Positions 1 through 14,400 of a stretch of 64,000 nucleotides of DNA are shown here, one piece after another. The notes under the pieces are model-generated. The model was given only the letters and a program-made list of their open reading frames with translations, had not been told where the DNA came from and did not search any database. The first letter of the stretch is position 1; each line of letters opens with the position of its first letter. The DNA comes from Mactromeris polynyma (lineage: Eukaryota; Mollusca; Bivalvia; Venerida; Mactridae): NCBI GenBank assembly GCA_032209605.1, contig JASFXZ010000016.1, forward strand, positions 5,270,001 through 5,334,000, written 5' to 3'. Made by a program: the position numbers and the translations under genes.

Positions 1-2403
1 TATCAGACTATTACACCCAAACTTCCTCTATCAGACTATTACACCCAAACTTCCACTATCAGACTATTACACACAAACTTCCACTAGTACACCCAAACTT
101 CCACAATCAGACTATTACACCCATACTTCCACTATCAGACTATTACACCCAAACTTCCACTATCAGACTATTACACCCATACTTCCACTATCCGACTATT
201 ACACCCAAACTTCCACTATCAGACTATTACACCCAAACTTCCACTATCAGACTATTACACCCAAACTTCCACTATCAGACTATTACACCCAAACTTCCAC
301 TATCAGACTATTACACCCAAACTTCCACTAGTACACCCAAACTTCCACAATCAGACTATTACACCCATACTTCCACTATCAGACTATTACACCCAAACTT
401 CCACTATCAGACTATTACACCCAAACTTCCTCTATCAGACTATTACACCCAAACTTCCTCTATCAGACTATTACACCCAAACTTCCACTATCAGACTATT
501 ACACCCAAACTTCCACTATCAGACTATTACACCCAAACTTCCACTATCAGACTATTACACCCAAACTTCCACTATCAGACTATTACACCCAAACTTCCAC
601 TATCAGACTATTACACCCAAACTTCCTCTATCAGACTATTACACCCAAACTTCCACTATCAGACTATTACACCCAAACTTCCTCTATCAGACTATTACAC
701 CCAAACTTCCACTATCAGACTATTACACACAAACTTCCACTATCAGACTATTACACCCAAACTTCCACTATCAGACTATTACACCCAAACTTCCACTATC
801 AGACTATTACACCCAAACTTCCTCTATCAGACTATTACACCCAAACTTCCACTATCATACTATTACACCCAAACTTCCACTATCAGACTATTACACCCAA
901 ACTTCCTCTATCAGGCTATTACACCCAAACTTCCACTATCAGACTATTACACCCAAACTTCCTCTATCAGACTATTACACCCAAACTTCCACTATCAGAC
1001 TATTACACCCAAACTTCCTCTATCAGACTATTACACCCAAACTTCCACTATCAGACTATTACACACAAACTTCCACTATCAGACTATTACACCCAAACTT
1101 CCACTATCAGACTATTACACCCAAACTTCCTCTATCAGACTATTACACACAAACTTCCACTATCAGACTATTACACACAAACTTCCACTATCAGACTATT
1201 ACACACAAACTTCCACTATCAGACTATTACACACAAACTTCCACTATCAAACTATTACACCCAAACTTCCACTATCAGACTATTACACCCAAACTTCCAC
1301 TATCAGACTATTACACCCAAACTTCCACTATCAGACTATTACACCCAAACTTCCTCTATCAGACTATTACACACAAACTTCCACTATCAGACTTTTACAC
1401 ACAAACTTCCTCTATCAGACTATTACACACAAACTTCCACTATCAGACTATTACACACAAACTTCCACTATCAAACTATTACACCCAAACTTCCACTATC
1501 AGACTATTACACACAAACTTCCACTATCAGACTATTACACCCAAACTTCCACTATCAGACTATTACACACAAACTTCCACTATCAGACTATTACACCCAA
1601 ACTTCCACTATCAGACTATTACACACAAACTTCCACTATCAAACTATTACACCCAAACTTCCACTATCAGACTATTACACCCAAACTTCCACTATCAGAC
1701 TATTACACCCAAACTTCCACTATCAGACTATTACACCCAAACTTCCTCTATCAGACTATTACACACAAACTTCCACTATCAGACTATTACACACAAACTT
1801 CCACTATCAGACTATTACACACAAACTTCCACTATCAGACTATTACACACAAACTTCCACTATCAAACTATTACACCCAAACTTCCACTATCAGACTATT
1901 ACACACAAACTTCCACTATCAGACTATTACACCCAAACTTCCACTATCAGACTATTACACACAAACTTCCACTATCAGACTATTACACACAAACTTCCAC
2001 TATCAAACTATTACACCCAAACTTCCACTATCAGACTATTACACACAAACTTCCACTATCAGACTATTACACCCAAACTTCCACTATCAGACTATTACAC
2101 ACAAACTTCCACTATCAGACTATTACACCCAAACTTCCAATATCAGACTATTACACACAAACTTCCACTATCAGACTATTACACCCAAACTTCCTCTATC
2201 AGACTATTACACCCAAACTTCCACTATCAGACTATTACACCCAAACTTCCACTATCAGACTATTACACCCAAACTTCCACTATCAGACTATTACACACAA
2301 ACTTCCACTATCAGACTATTACACCCAAACTTCCACTATCAGACTACTACACCCAAACTTCCACTATCAGACTATTACACCCAAACTTCCACTATCAGAC
2401 TCT
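1..2403. repeat. 28-bp minisatellite array, truncated by the window edge
   Basis: About 85 tandem copies of a 28-bp unit beginning tatcagactattacaccc and continuing with an A-rich then 'cttccac' tail. Variants recur: caccc or cacac in the middle, 'ttccac' or 'ttcctc' at the end, 'tcagac' or 'tcaaac' at the start. Two units lack 8 bp (near 85 and 329) and lie 244 bp apart, which equals eight full units plus one short unit, so a multi-unit block has been duplicated. The array ends only about 20 bp from a splice donor of the TDRD12-like gene (donor at 2425-2430), so it occupies the start of that intron. The plus strand has no stop codon in any frame from about 345 to 2403, but it has no start codon either and I do not regard it as coding. 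Confidence 0.97.
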
Positions 2404-2430
2404 TATGCCCAAACATATTCATCAACATAC

Positions 2431-5400
2431 CTCCATGCCACATCCCTCAACAGGTTTTGCCAAACGTTGCCATGACAACTCTTCAGATACATTAAGACAA
2501 TGTGACCTTGAACTTGTACTCATCTCCACTACAAGTTTTTCCTTCCCACCAAACTTGGCTGGTTCCCAGCTTTTAACAACAGCTGTGAGATCACGAAGGT
2601 CAGAGTTCACAAAATGACTTAAATCCCACATCACATCACCGCATCTCTCATCCCATGCATCATCTAGATAAAAAAATCAATGTGCAATAATTTAATACAC
2701 AAATTATGTTCATTTACTGGTACAATGAAATCATTTTGTTTATCTATTCAATGCAGCATTTAGACCATTATCAGTGGAATTTTACAGAGAAATGGTCACT
2801 CTATTTCTTTCATGCTTTCCAGCGGTTTACCTTGGAATAACGGTGAATTATTATCTGATAATTCACAGTGAATGGCATCTTATAAAATATTTAGACATTC
2901 AACAGGATATTTGATGTAATTAAGGAGAAAAATAAAAAAGACCAAAATTAAGCATGAAATAAATAATGTATGTGTATGTTTCGATGTAAGATCAAGTTAT
3001 TTCACCTTGAGAGCATCTGACTTAAATTTCACTCGTGGCTACACCTCTCATGAAAATATTCTCTCTGCGGCTCACTTAGTGAAATAACTTTCATCGGAAC
3101 ACAACAACAATCCTATAAATATCTTCCAGTCTGCCAAGGTGACACCTGTTGTCAAAGACTTCCATATAAATGGCTCATTTATTTCAGCCATATTTTCTGT
3201 GATATTAATGAAAATGAATTCAACTACCTTTCTTAAAAATATCTCATCTTGAACAACGCCTGTAACTTACCTATTGGTACAATATCTGCAAGTTTACATT
3301 CAATAGCTTGTAGAGGTAACTCATAGAATTTATCAACAGGAATTTCCCGTACTTTCTCTTTCGGAACCTTATCACTATCCCCATAATCAGCAAAGAAAAC
3401 TTCAAACTCATCTGCTTCAACTTCCAACACCTGTGCTCGATACCATCTGAAAGGTAGAGGAATGTGTTACGGATTAGTAACATGGATGTTCTACATTGCT
3501 CTTGTACTAAGCAATCTTATGTTCTTAAAGTTGTTACTTAACCCCCAACGTCCAAGTATTTATCCGTTATAATTAAAACGTACATTGACTTTAATATCAA
3601 GAAAAGTTGCCTATTCATCAGGCATATCATCTATTTAACAAATCAAAAGACAAGGTCGTGATAAATTTAAAATATGTATGATTTCAAGACAAAGTGACAA
3701 GATCCATGTTTGATCTTAGATAAGTTTTAGAAGCCAAGCCATTACAGCAACAGAAGAACCATTATTAAGAGCAATATGTTAGTCTAAACATTTCAGAAAG
3801 CTGACAAAAGTCATGTGACTCATACTACTGTAAATAAGGAACAGTGGTCGAGAGGTAGAGCACTTGACTCCTGATCTGAACCTCGCAAGTTCGAGCCCTA
3901 CAGTGAGCAGGTTTGATTACGCACTTCAAAATCCTTTAATGTGGCGTGAGTACTGGTTGGCAGCCAGGAAGCAGTTATAGAGAGTGAATAGTATAAGTTG
4001 CAAGAACTTGTTTCACAATCAATGTAAAATAAATAAAGAAAGCTCAGCTACCTCTGGTCAAAGTTAGTATACTGTGCTAGACAGTAACTGCCCACTTTAA
4101 GTTCTATACCAACATCAGTATACACATCATTCTGTTCTATATATGCACCAATATCTGTCATCATCCCTTCTAACCTACAAGTATAACGTTATATATGTTG
4201 GAGTACGCTGAATCTGGGTATAATATGGAGTATTCATCACAGAAGTTCTAAAATATTACACTTGATAGAGTGTTGGAAGGGTCTGTTTTAAATACATTCA
4301 CTAGACAAGGTCTGGGGATTCACGTACATATCTGTGTATAATTAGCTACATGCCTGTCTGAATGAAAGCGAGTGACATGCACTTGCTTAGATAATTTAAA
4401 AAAATCTCATAGCAAATTATCATCACGTAGAATGAAGTCAGACATTTGACAGAATACATGAACAATGTAAGTGCCCTTGCAATCCACTAGTATATAAAAG
4501 ATGAAATGTTGAAAAAAGATTGAAAACAACTTACTCATCACTTTTTTCACTTCTCTGCACAAAGAACAGATCAGGAGTGGAGACGGAGGAAACATAGACC
4601 TCGTGAAATTTTCTTGTAGCTGGTAATACATCGGTATCAAGTAACCTACTTTGTCTGAAAATATTTAGTCAAACATGTGTTAACGAAGGATGGTATTATA
4701 CACACACATATTTTTTTATAAAATGGTTTGAATTCAACCTAACAAACTCCACAAAGGCTTTCATAATCAAGTGACATCCATTACATTTGACAAAAGTGTT
4801 ATCATTAAAATCTAGTACAACATAGTACTGAGGCACATTATTTAGAGGTAGGAAAAATATAATTCTACCCAGAGCTACGTAGGGAAAGTAGCGATGACGT
4901 TTCACAACAGTAAGAAAAGTAGTCCCTATCTTTATATATATAGTGTTATTTGAAAGTGCTAGCTTTGCTAAACAAAATAACGTTCATGCGGAGCAGCCTT
5001 GCTGGTCTGGCGAGCGCATTTTGTAGCTAGCGAAGCGTTTTTTAGACAGCTACCTTTTCTACATAGGCTAACTTTTCTCGCTTACTTCCTCTACCTCTAA
5101 AAACGCACCTCCGGTTACATGTAAATTCCATCTAACACACTCTGTATAGATTTCATATCATATGTTTTATAAAAAACATTATGAAATCAATTTTAAAAGC
5201 AAAATGAACACCTCTAAGGAATCAGTGTTTCACATAATGTACAGTCTGTACAAAGATGAACACAAATTCTGAAAATTTAAACTCAAATTTCACCTTCTTG
5301 AAGAGACTGTTGTATTTTGTTTGAAATTGTTGATATTCAATGATTTTATTTGATACTGATTAAATTGTTGTGGTGTTTGTTTGAACATTAATAAAATTTT

Positions 5401-8400
5401 GATTGAGTGTAAACTGGTGTTTTTACCTCCTTACAGAAGCAGAATAAGTGGAGTTATACATTTACATTTCTTTTTGTACTGACTGTATTTTTATGGACTC
5501 AATACTTTGAGAGACAAAAATGTTGGGCTAGCGTGACAAACAGGCAGCAGACAAGGATAATACTTAAGCACAACAAATGAACATATATTAAAATAACCAT
5601 TGTACAAAATGTCAGCCGACATAACCATCTCTAGAGCAGACATATCAAAGTACCTAAAACTCACATACAGACTCGAAAGAGGAGACAGAGTACTCACTTT
5701 GTTTTAATCAGCAATGCAGTTGGAATGTCAACTTTTCCCTCACATAGTTTGTACAGTCTCTTCAGATGCTTAAAATACCAACGGAAACACCAATATAAAT
5801 ATATTCTTTAATTTTCCAAATCACAAGCATGGACAGTAAGTAAATTATGAACAACTTTCGTATAAAAATTGGTTCAGATTTAAATGATAACATAACAAGG
5901 ATATCGGTGGAACCGATGGATGCTCCCCGAAGTATGGTTATAACTTCGAACAAGACTCTAATTGGAAAATCTCACTTTGTTGAGGGTTACAATCTGAATG
6001 TTATATGCAGCACTGGAAATGTCCTGGATCTCCCAAGAAAATAGGTATACAAAAATGTACAATGAAATTGAGATAGTGAACAATTTAACTACATGCTGGG
6101 CTAGGATAATCCTGCTAACTGAAAAAAAAATGAAAAAAGGAATCTTGCTACAGATATAAGAAGCCTTTATTCACAATTAATTTAAGTGCCCATGTCAATG
6201 CAATGCATACCTTTACAACAAAGACTGTAAGTTGATACAAATCCATATCAGCTGATGATCAAATAAGTATGGTGTTGACAGATGTACCAGTGATTGAATG
6301 TCCTTTTTGTTCAATACTTTTTATCATAATTTAAAAAAAAAAAAGCTTATTGTTTGAGGTTTGACATGAGGTGATCTTGAAAGGTGCCATAAAAACAAGA
6401 AAATAATTTGAAATCAAATATATACATGTATATATTATAAACACTATGTAGACAAACGTTTACCTACAATAAAAACTTACTTGAAAAATTAAAAGAATGT
6501 AATTTTGATTATCTTGCATAGCTGAAAATATTTAATCTATATGTTGCATAATCAAAGGGCCATAACTTTATGAAAAACAGTCCAATCATAATAGGCGCTT
6601 CTCCTCTTTGTAATTAAGCTTTCCATAAAGTTTTGTTGAATTCCTGTCAAAAGTTTCTGAGAATTAGTCCGAACAAGAATGGTACCAAATATGTACTATG
6701 TTGCATAATCAAAGGGCCATAACTCGGTGAAAAATAGTCTGACCAAAACCATGTGAAAATATGAGCATCTCCTCTTAATAGTATAGCTTCCAATTAAGTT
6801 CTGTTGAATTCCAGTCAAAGGTTTCTGAGAATTAGTCCGAACAATAATGGTACCATATATGTACTTTGTTGCATAATCAAAGGGCCATAACTCGGTGAAA
6901 AATAGTCTGACCAAAACCATGTGAAAATATGAGCATCTCCTTTTAATAGTGAAGCTTCCCATGAAGTTTTGTTGAATTCCAGTCAGCAGTTTCTGAGAAG
7001 TAGTCCGGACAAGAATGGTACCATATATACTATGTTGCATAATCAAAGGGCCATAACTCCATGGAAAAAAATTCCAACCAAAACAAAGTGATAACATGCG
7101 CATTTCCTCTTGGTAGTGAAGCTTCCCATGAAGTTTTGTTGAATTCCAGTCAGTAGTTTCTGAGAAGTAGTCCGGACAAGAATGGTACCATATATACTAT
7201 ATGTGGCATAATCAAAGGGCCATAACTCCGTGAAAAAAAGTCCAACCAAAACCGTGTGATAATATGCACATCTCTTCTTGGTAGTGAAGCTTCCCATGAA
7301 GTTTTGTTGAATTCAAGTCACTGGTTTCTGAGAAGTAGTCCTGACAAGAAAAGTGGGACGGACGGAAGGACGGACGGACGGAAGAAGCGGCGACTATATA
7401 CTCCCCCCCCTTCGGGGACGGGGAGCATAATAAACATAAACTAATACAAATGAACAATTAGAGCTCGTTCTGCGACAAACAAGAGTACAAGAATACAAGA
7501 GTAAAGTGTCTTGCCTACTCTCGGTGAAGAAATCACCTCCAATCATAACGTTTTGCTTTGTCCAAAGGGTGCTCGGACTAGGGAGTTTCCACAGTATTAC
7601 TCCTAATAAAATGCTAGTTGTCTTGAAAATGCATACAAGGAATAATTCAGATGTGATAAAATTTCAAGTATTATTTTCACATATTAGTCTGAAAATGTAG
7701 AAACCGGCTCAACATGTACACTCACATCAGGATTTCTGTCAGCATACCCATGGCGTACCAACTCCTCATGTATGTAGAACTGCTGTGATACTGTATTACT
7801 CAGTGGCAGATGTTTCCGTAGCAACAAAGGATCTAACCACATTATACGTCCTACACGTAGAAGTACATTACCAACCAACTCTTCCTCTTTCAGTTTGTCA
7901 TGTATGAACATACTCGCCTGTTGATATAATACTATGTATTCATATTTTGTAAGATAAAATTATGCATTATAAATAATCTTGGTTTTAATTTTGTTTACAT
8001 AATATTGTTTCAGTATAGGCACATAAATCAACTATTAAATCCTTACAACTAAACTCATTACAGTTTTCATACATATATTTATTTGTTATGACAAAATCAT
8101 TTTCTCTTTAATTCAACTATAAATTATTCCCTCTTACATTAACTAAATGATCTGTATCCGAAGAGGGAATTCACTACAACAAGCTAGATTATAGAGAGAG
8201 AAAAGAGAACATTACTTTATAAAGGCTGTAGTCAGATGATTATTTATTACCATACCTGGGTTGTCCATTCTGTATCTTTGTCTACAGGTCTGATCTTGCA
8301 TACAAACACTTCAATGGCCTGTAAATCAATATGATAGTATACACATACAAAGTACACAAACTAAATAACTTCTGATACAATGAACATCAGACAATGTAGC

Positions 8401-11400
8401 TTATGTGAAACCTATAGTCAGACAGGATTCCCAAATGCTGGCCCCTGACATAAATTGCTAGATCCACATATGACACATATTAAATCATCTTGACAATCTA
8501 CAATAACACTGAGGACAGAAAGTAACAAATTAACCATATAACTGCCACCTGTACATTCTCAAATAGGTTTCTAGCAAAATTCAACTATTCCAAGAGTAAA
8601 ACTTCACAAACCTGGAAGGGCAGAGAGTTGATGTGTTCTGGTAGTTCATACAATCTGTATGCTGGAACAACCGTCATACTGCCACTGTCAACAAACAATA
8701 CCTGTATGATACACAAGAAATAAGAACAACTAGTTAGACACAAAATAAAATAACATAATAAATACACTAAACAAAAGTATCTGCTTAGCAATTATAATAA
8801 CAGAGATAACTAGTTTCTGTTTTAGAAAAGGAACCATAATATTGGAGTTGATGAATACACAGTGCAAACATTGTCACATTGGACATATATACCAACTCTG
8901 GAACAAGCCAATATTGTTGCACTACTTGATGTTGCACTACTAGATACAAATTAAAACAGAATTTTACCCATGTCTGCTAAACAAACCCTGCAAACACTTT
9001 CTACATTTCAATTAAGTGTTCGAGCATGTCAGCAAACCGATAACAGTCCACATCAAAGGACCCTATTATGAAAACAAAACATGAGAAATACTCAACTTAC
9101 CTCCAATTTGACACCTTCACAGACATCAGCATCATCAGGATTGACTATAACATTGAAGATTTGTACCCTACATTCAACAACAAAACAAAATGAGTCAATA
9201 CATTGTCACACTATATACTGTGTCATGCAACCAAGACAATAAATAATCTGTAATACAAATGTTTCAATAAAATGTGATCACATTAAGCGAGATATACACC
9301 ATCATGGTATCATTTCAGATGATACAAAATTAACAAAAATATGTTATGGACTCTGCAAAACTTCTGATCATGATAGTTAATGCCCAAGATGGGATTAATC
9401 CTGACAATCTATATAAGAGCTCAAAGCATAACCCAAGCAGTGGTTAAAGCTAGTCGAGGTCCAGAAATAGACATTGACTTCATCATAGTACTTTAAATGT
9501 GTTGCTATAGTAACATACCTGTAAAACAGTTCGTTCTCCTCATAACCACAAACTTTACCCCGATCATAACCATTCAATTCAGGAGCTATAGAATAACAAA
9601 AAACAAGATTGCATACTGAACCAAAATCTAATAATCTTAATACTTTTTTTCACCATATGATGTTTTAATAGCCAGCATGTAACTGGTGCAAGATCAAATT
9701 TGTTAAATGTGATATCTGTTCACTATTGAGGGTCATAGAAAGAATAACTGTGTAATAAAAATAGTAATACAGAAAAGGGGTTCATATAACAAAACAATGT
9801 CATACTTTCGGACTGGGAAGAAATAACCAGTCATTGACAATAAAAACAAGAGTGGCAAACTGTCACAAAATACGCCCGTCATAAGTCAGAGCTCAGAGTT
9901 AAAACAAGACAAATTTTAGGTAATTTCTAAAATCAAAGCGCGATAACTCAAGAGTGACTTGAGCGATATGGCTGGTTAGAGAGCAGACAACATGTGGATG
10001 CCTCCCGCCCGCCACGGGTGTTCCCATAATACATCCCGTTTTTCAAACAGGCGTATAAAAATAATTCCACAGATTAAAGATAAATTCATTGCCTAATTAT
10101 CATCATAACCAACTTTTTTCTAAAATTACCTAACAATTTCTGTTTTTCTTAAAAGTTGATGTAAGGACCTCACAATCAAGCATGAAACATAATACATGTA
10201 GATGCGTCCATAGGACACAGATGCCCCACTACGAACTTTTCAAGCATTATTGTTCAGAAACCAATTTTTTTTGTTGAAATTTAAAAATTACTCCTCGATA
10301 TTTTTTATTCCTATGCTTACGTGCCAAATATGAATTGACTCCATCCATCATTTCACAAGTTATCGATCGGAAACTAATTTTTTGCGAGGATGGACCTTCA
10401 TTAGTCCAGCCACGGACATCATATCTCTATTCTGTCCCTGTACAACGTCCTGCTAAACCATTCACAAAAGTAAAAAGAAGTTCGATTTTTGTTTGCTTCT
10501 ACTCGTGAAATCCCACCTTTTTACTATAGGCTTGCGTGTGGCTCTGTTACGAAGATGCGTGTAAAAGTCGGAGTACAGAGACACGTATGCGGGGGCTAGA
10601 CCTTCATCAACATTAGAATGGCGGGAAAATAAACCAAGTGTTAGGAAACCAAAGAACAGCCCCATCCTGTTTAAAGGTATCACAAAAATATTGAGCAATT
10701 TATTCATGATGATCTTTCAAATAATAGAACAATTTCATAATCAGACTTACTATATCTTTTCTTGTTTTTCAGATTAGAATACCACATTGAGAGCTTCATC
10801 AACATATCAGTATATCTCACAGATAAATCTTCATACTCTTTACATCCTGGGTGCTTTACGCCCAATATACGTACAAAATAATGGCTGGCATCCAGCACAT
10901 AGCTTAGTCGTACCTGAAAAATACAAATTATTCAGCATTGTCCCAGAAAGTAAAAGCACATTTAGCATTCGGCAGTTTTATTTTGGAAATAAATCGAAGT
11001 ACACATTTCCGATCAGCATACAACTGTGTTTTTCTCATTCATGTAAAAGTATATTTTTCTCATTCATGTAAAAGTATGTATTTCACATTCACGTAAAAGT
11101 ATGTATTTCCCATTTATGTAAAAGTATGTATTTCCCATTCATGTAAAAGTATATATTTCTCATTCATGTAAAAGTATGTATTTCCCATTCATATGAAAGT
11201 ATGTATTCCCAGTATGTGTAAAAGTATGTATTTCCAATAAGTGAAAGTATAAAAATCAGAACTTTTATACTACCTTAAGTTCACCTTCCCTAGGCAACCA
11301 ATCAGCATCCTGGGTACAATCAACTTCGGGTATGATTTTATGTCTCAGTTTACATCTCATGCCATCCCTGCAATATCACAGGTCATTTAAACATACGTAT

Positions 11401-14400
11401 TGTTCATACAGAGTAAGCATCTGAGAAATATCTTTAACGCTAAACAAATGTTACAAGAAAACGTATGAAACATATTGACAAGGCTAGGTCAGGAAAATAT
11501 GTCAAACAAAATTATCAGACAAACAGAGCAAACACAATGTTTACAAGTAAGTTTTTTGCAAGTAAGTGGACAGTGTTAAATGATGGCACTGGAAGTTTAC
11601 AACATGATGTTCCATACCTGCACAATCCGAAGGCCATAGTCTGTGTACACATCTCTAGATTGTCATTCTCATCTCTTTGCTGAAAGAAAATTAATTAACA
11701 AATCAAACGCTGTATAAGGATGGAGGTTGTAATGGGCTTATTGCAGTTAAATATAGAATTCTAATCAGCCTTTTCAAAATGTTCAGATTATCAGTCGATC
11801 TAACCAGACAACCAAACAATTACTATCTCAACAAGAGACAACTTGCCCACATCATCCATACTCACTTCTGTTTGATTGCTTGTTTGTTTGAGAAGTCAAG
11901 CCATATTTCAACAGATTTCAGTGATCCATGGTGGTCAGTAGGCTAAACCAGTGTTCCTGGGTAAGCAACCATTACTAATCTGTTATTGCACAAGCAGCTG
12001 AATGCTTTCCCACATCAGAAGTGGAGGGCACATATTATCTTAAGTGAAAATGTCAAGAGCATAATATGCTTCATGCACATTTAAGACTAGGACCTGCAAA
12101 TTGGCAGTCAAGTACTCTAATGACTCCTCTTACAAGACAGGGTCCATCCACACTCGCACATCAACAAAGACACTAACTAAAGATACATATTTACCTCCAT
12201 AGCACCATCCAAAAATGCTTTGAATTTCTCTGTTTTCTCACATTCCACTCGGGATAACAAGGACGTCAATGTCTTCAGCTGTTTGAGGCAATCTGGTGTA
12301 ACCAACAGATGTGCTGTCGGTCGTACCTTGGACTGAAATAACACAAGTACATAACCGAATCAAACAGCTTCATTTCACCACTGTTTAAATAGTAGCAACA
12401 AGTTTCTGACATCATGTTTGTTGGTATATTGCTAAAGAAACTGAATTGCATCCTTCAAGACCAAAGAGAAAATACAATCTATAATACAAAGGCATGAGAA
12501 TGCAAAATTAAGGTTTTAACATTATGTGACATACATTGTATATGAATGTTTTGCACAATTCTTAAGACTTCATTTTCAGATGGCATATTTATTTCGAAAA
12601 AGATTTAAATCAATGAGACCTATTCTTGAAAATTCATAAGAAAATGACAAAAACATATTTCAGGATCAACTTGATACAGATTAGATCCAGATTAGTTGAT
12701 CCTTTGTGAACACAGGGCCAGAGAATGAACACTTTCCAAACTACAGTGATTGACAGGAATAAGAATTACTCAGGGATAATTTGGTAGTTTGGAGAAATTT
12801 GCTGAAATTTTATTGAGTAAAGCAGGTAACAAGTGAAGCAAAAACAGCTGAAACTGTAGATAGGAAAATACATTAACCATAATAATACCTGCTCTTTTAC
12901 AAAGAAGTTGTAGAAATACTTTCTCATACATCCAAGTCTGTTACCAAATTTAGTTTTAGAGTTTGGTAAGTCATAGTGAATCACAGTCACCGCATCCGTA
13001 ATACCTAACTCAGCAGTGTACTCATCCCAACAAACTGAAACAAGTTATGATCACACATTATATAAGAGATTAGTCTTGAAACAATCAACAGTTGCATATC
13101 AACTGTCCGAAGAGTCACCACTGAGAACCATGTACAACTACCTATGGCAAGAGTAACTTCCCTTTACAATGTAGAACATCCATAGACATGTGCACGGTTT
13201 ATTAACAATGTGATATTTTTCAGATATATAAAGTTTACCACCTAATACAACCTGAATAAGTGTGACTAATTAGCATTACTGTGTTTTGAATGTTCTTCTA
13301 ACAAGCAAGCAACAACTGGTTTCCATTATCAGCTGTGGCCATTGAATGACAATATTATCTTCAGTCATTCCAACATCAGTAATGGATGTTTCATTTTCTG
13401 TAAAATCATCGTTCTTAGCTATTGAACTAAACTTCCTGACCACCGATTAATAATAATTTGTTTGCTCTTTCTTTTGATGCAACTAACCATGTGGACTGCC
13501 ACAGGCATAGCATTACTGAGAATTAAAAGGAATACAGTAAAATCTCAATAATACAACCACCCTTTGGACCCTTGCAAACTGGTCTTATTATTGAGGTGGT
13601 ATTAATACCGAGGTCGAATAAAGAGTAAAACGGTGAAAATGGACTTGAAAATTGTGTTCTTAATTTCGAAGTGGTCTTATTATTGAGGTGAGGTTTTACT
13701 GTAGTATGCCATATTATTAATGACAATCTGGGCCAACATTTCCAATGTTAGTACTTGTAGTAACTTATAATAAACAAAAGAGTGTGAGAAAATGCAGTCA
13801 ACAGAATCAAACATTAAATCAAACAAACCCAGTAACGGTACAGGCCATTGTTCCGATACTTTGTGCACTTCAAAACGATCCATATCCTGGTGAACCATCA
13901 AACATGACCGTGATTGTGTCTGCAATGTCTGAAACAATAAGACCAACTGTACAAACATTCTGCAGCAGTTTGACCCACGATAGATTGGTGGACTTTTATT
14001 TGGTATAGATCTAGATATGTACTTAATGAGATTTCAAACTGCAAAATTTGAACTAAGGGATTAAGCCAGCTAAAAGAGTAAGCCAACAGCCACATTCAGG
14101 TTTACATACCTTGGCAACAATGGCTGCCAGAGCGTAATTCTCAATACATGTATATGATATTAGTGAGAAAGAAAGATTACAATGGCATAACACAAAACTC
14201 GTTCTGAGAAAAACAAAAATCATCATAAGACACAATTGTATCATTTACAAAATCGATTTGCCTCCAATGAGATGAAAGCGAAGATGAAACTCAAGGTTTA
14301 TACCCAGTCCATGATCTGATGAAAGATCTCATATAAGATTAGTCTTAACATCAATTTTTTAAGAAAGCAAAGACAATCCAAGTTTAACAAGAGGGAAATG

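Noticed and set aside
1..2403. CRISPR-like array
   Set aside because: Units are contiguous 28-bp copies with no spacers, in an animal intron; it is a minisatellite.
3841..3905. Functional tRNA gene
   Set aside because: A and B boxes are present, but the sequence cannot fold into a full cloverleaf with an acceptor stem and continues into a SINE body.
4696..4905. Minus-strand frame with VPQYYVVLDFNDNTF
   Set aside because: It overlaps the MITE-like element at 4841-5102, lacks a convincing donor and is not needed to join the flanking Tudor exons.
6696..7457. Long minus-strand frames with repeated FTELWPFDYAT-like text
   Set aside because: They follow the five-unit DNA repeat, shift frame from unit to unit and match no protein family; an effect of repetition.
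10462..10707. 81-codon minus-strand frame inside a TDRD12 intron
   Set aside because: Adjacent to repeat-like sequence, no family motif, no phase-compatible splice sites.
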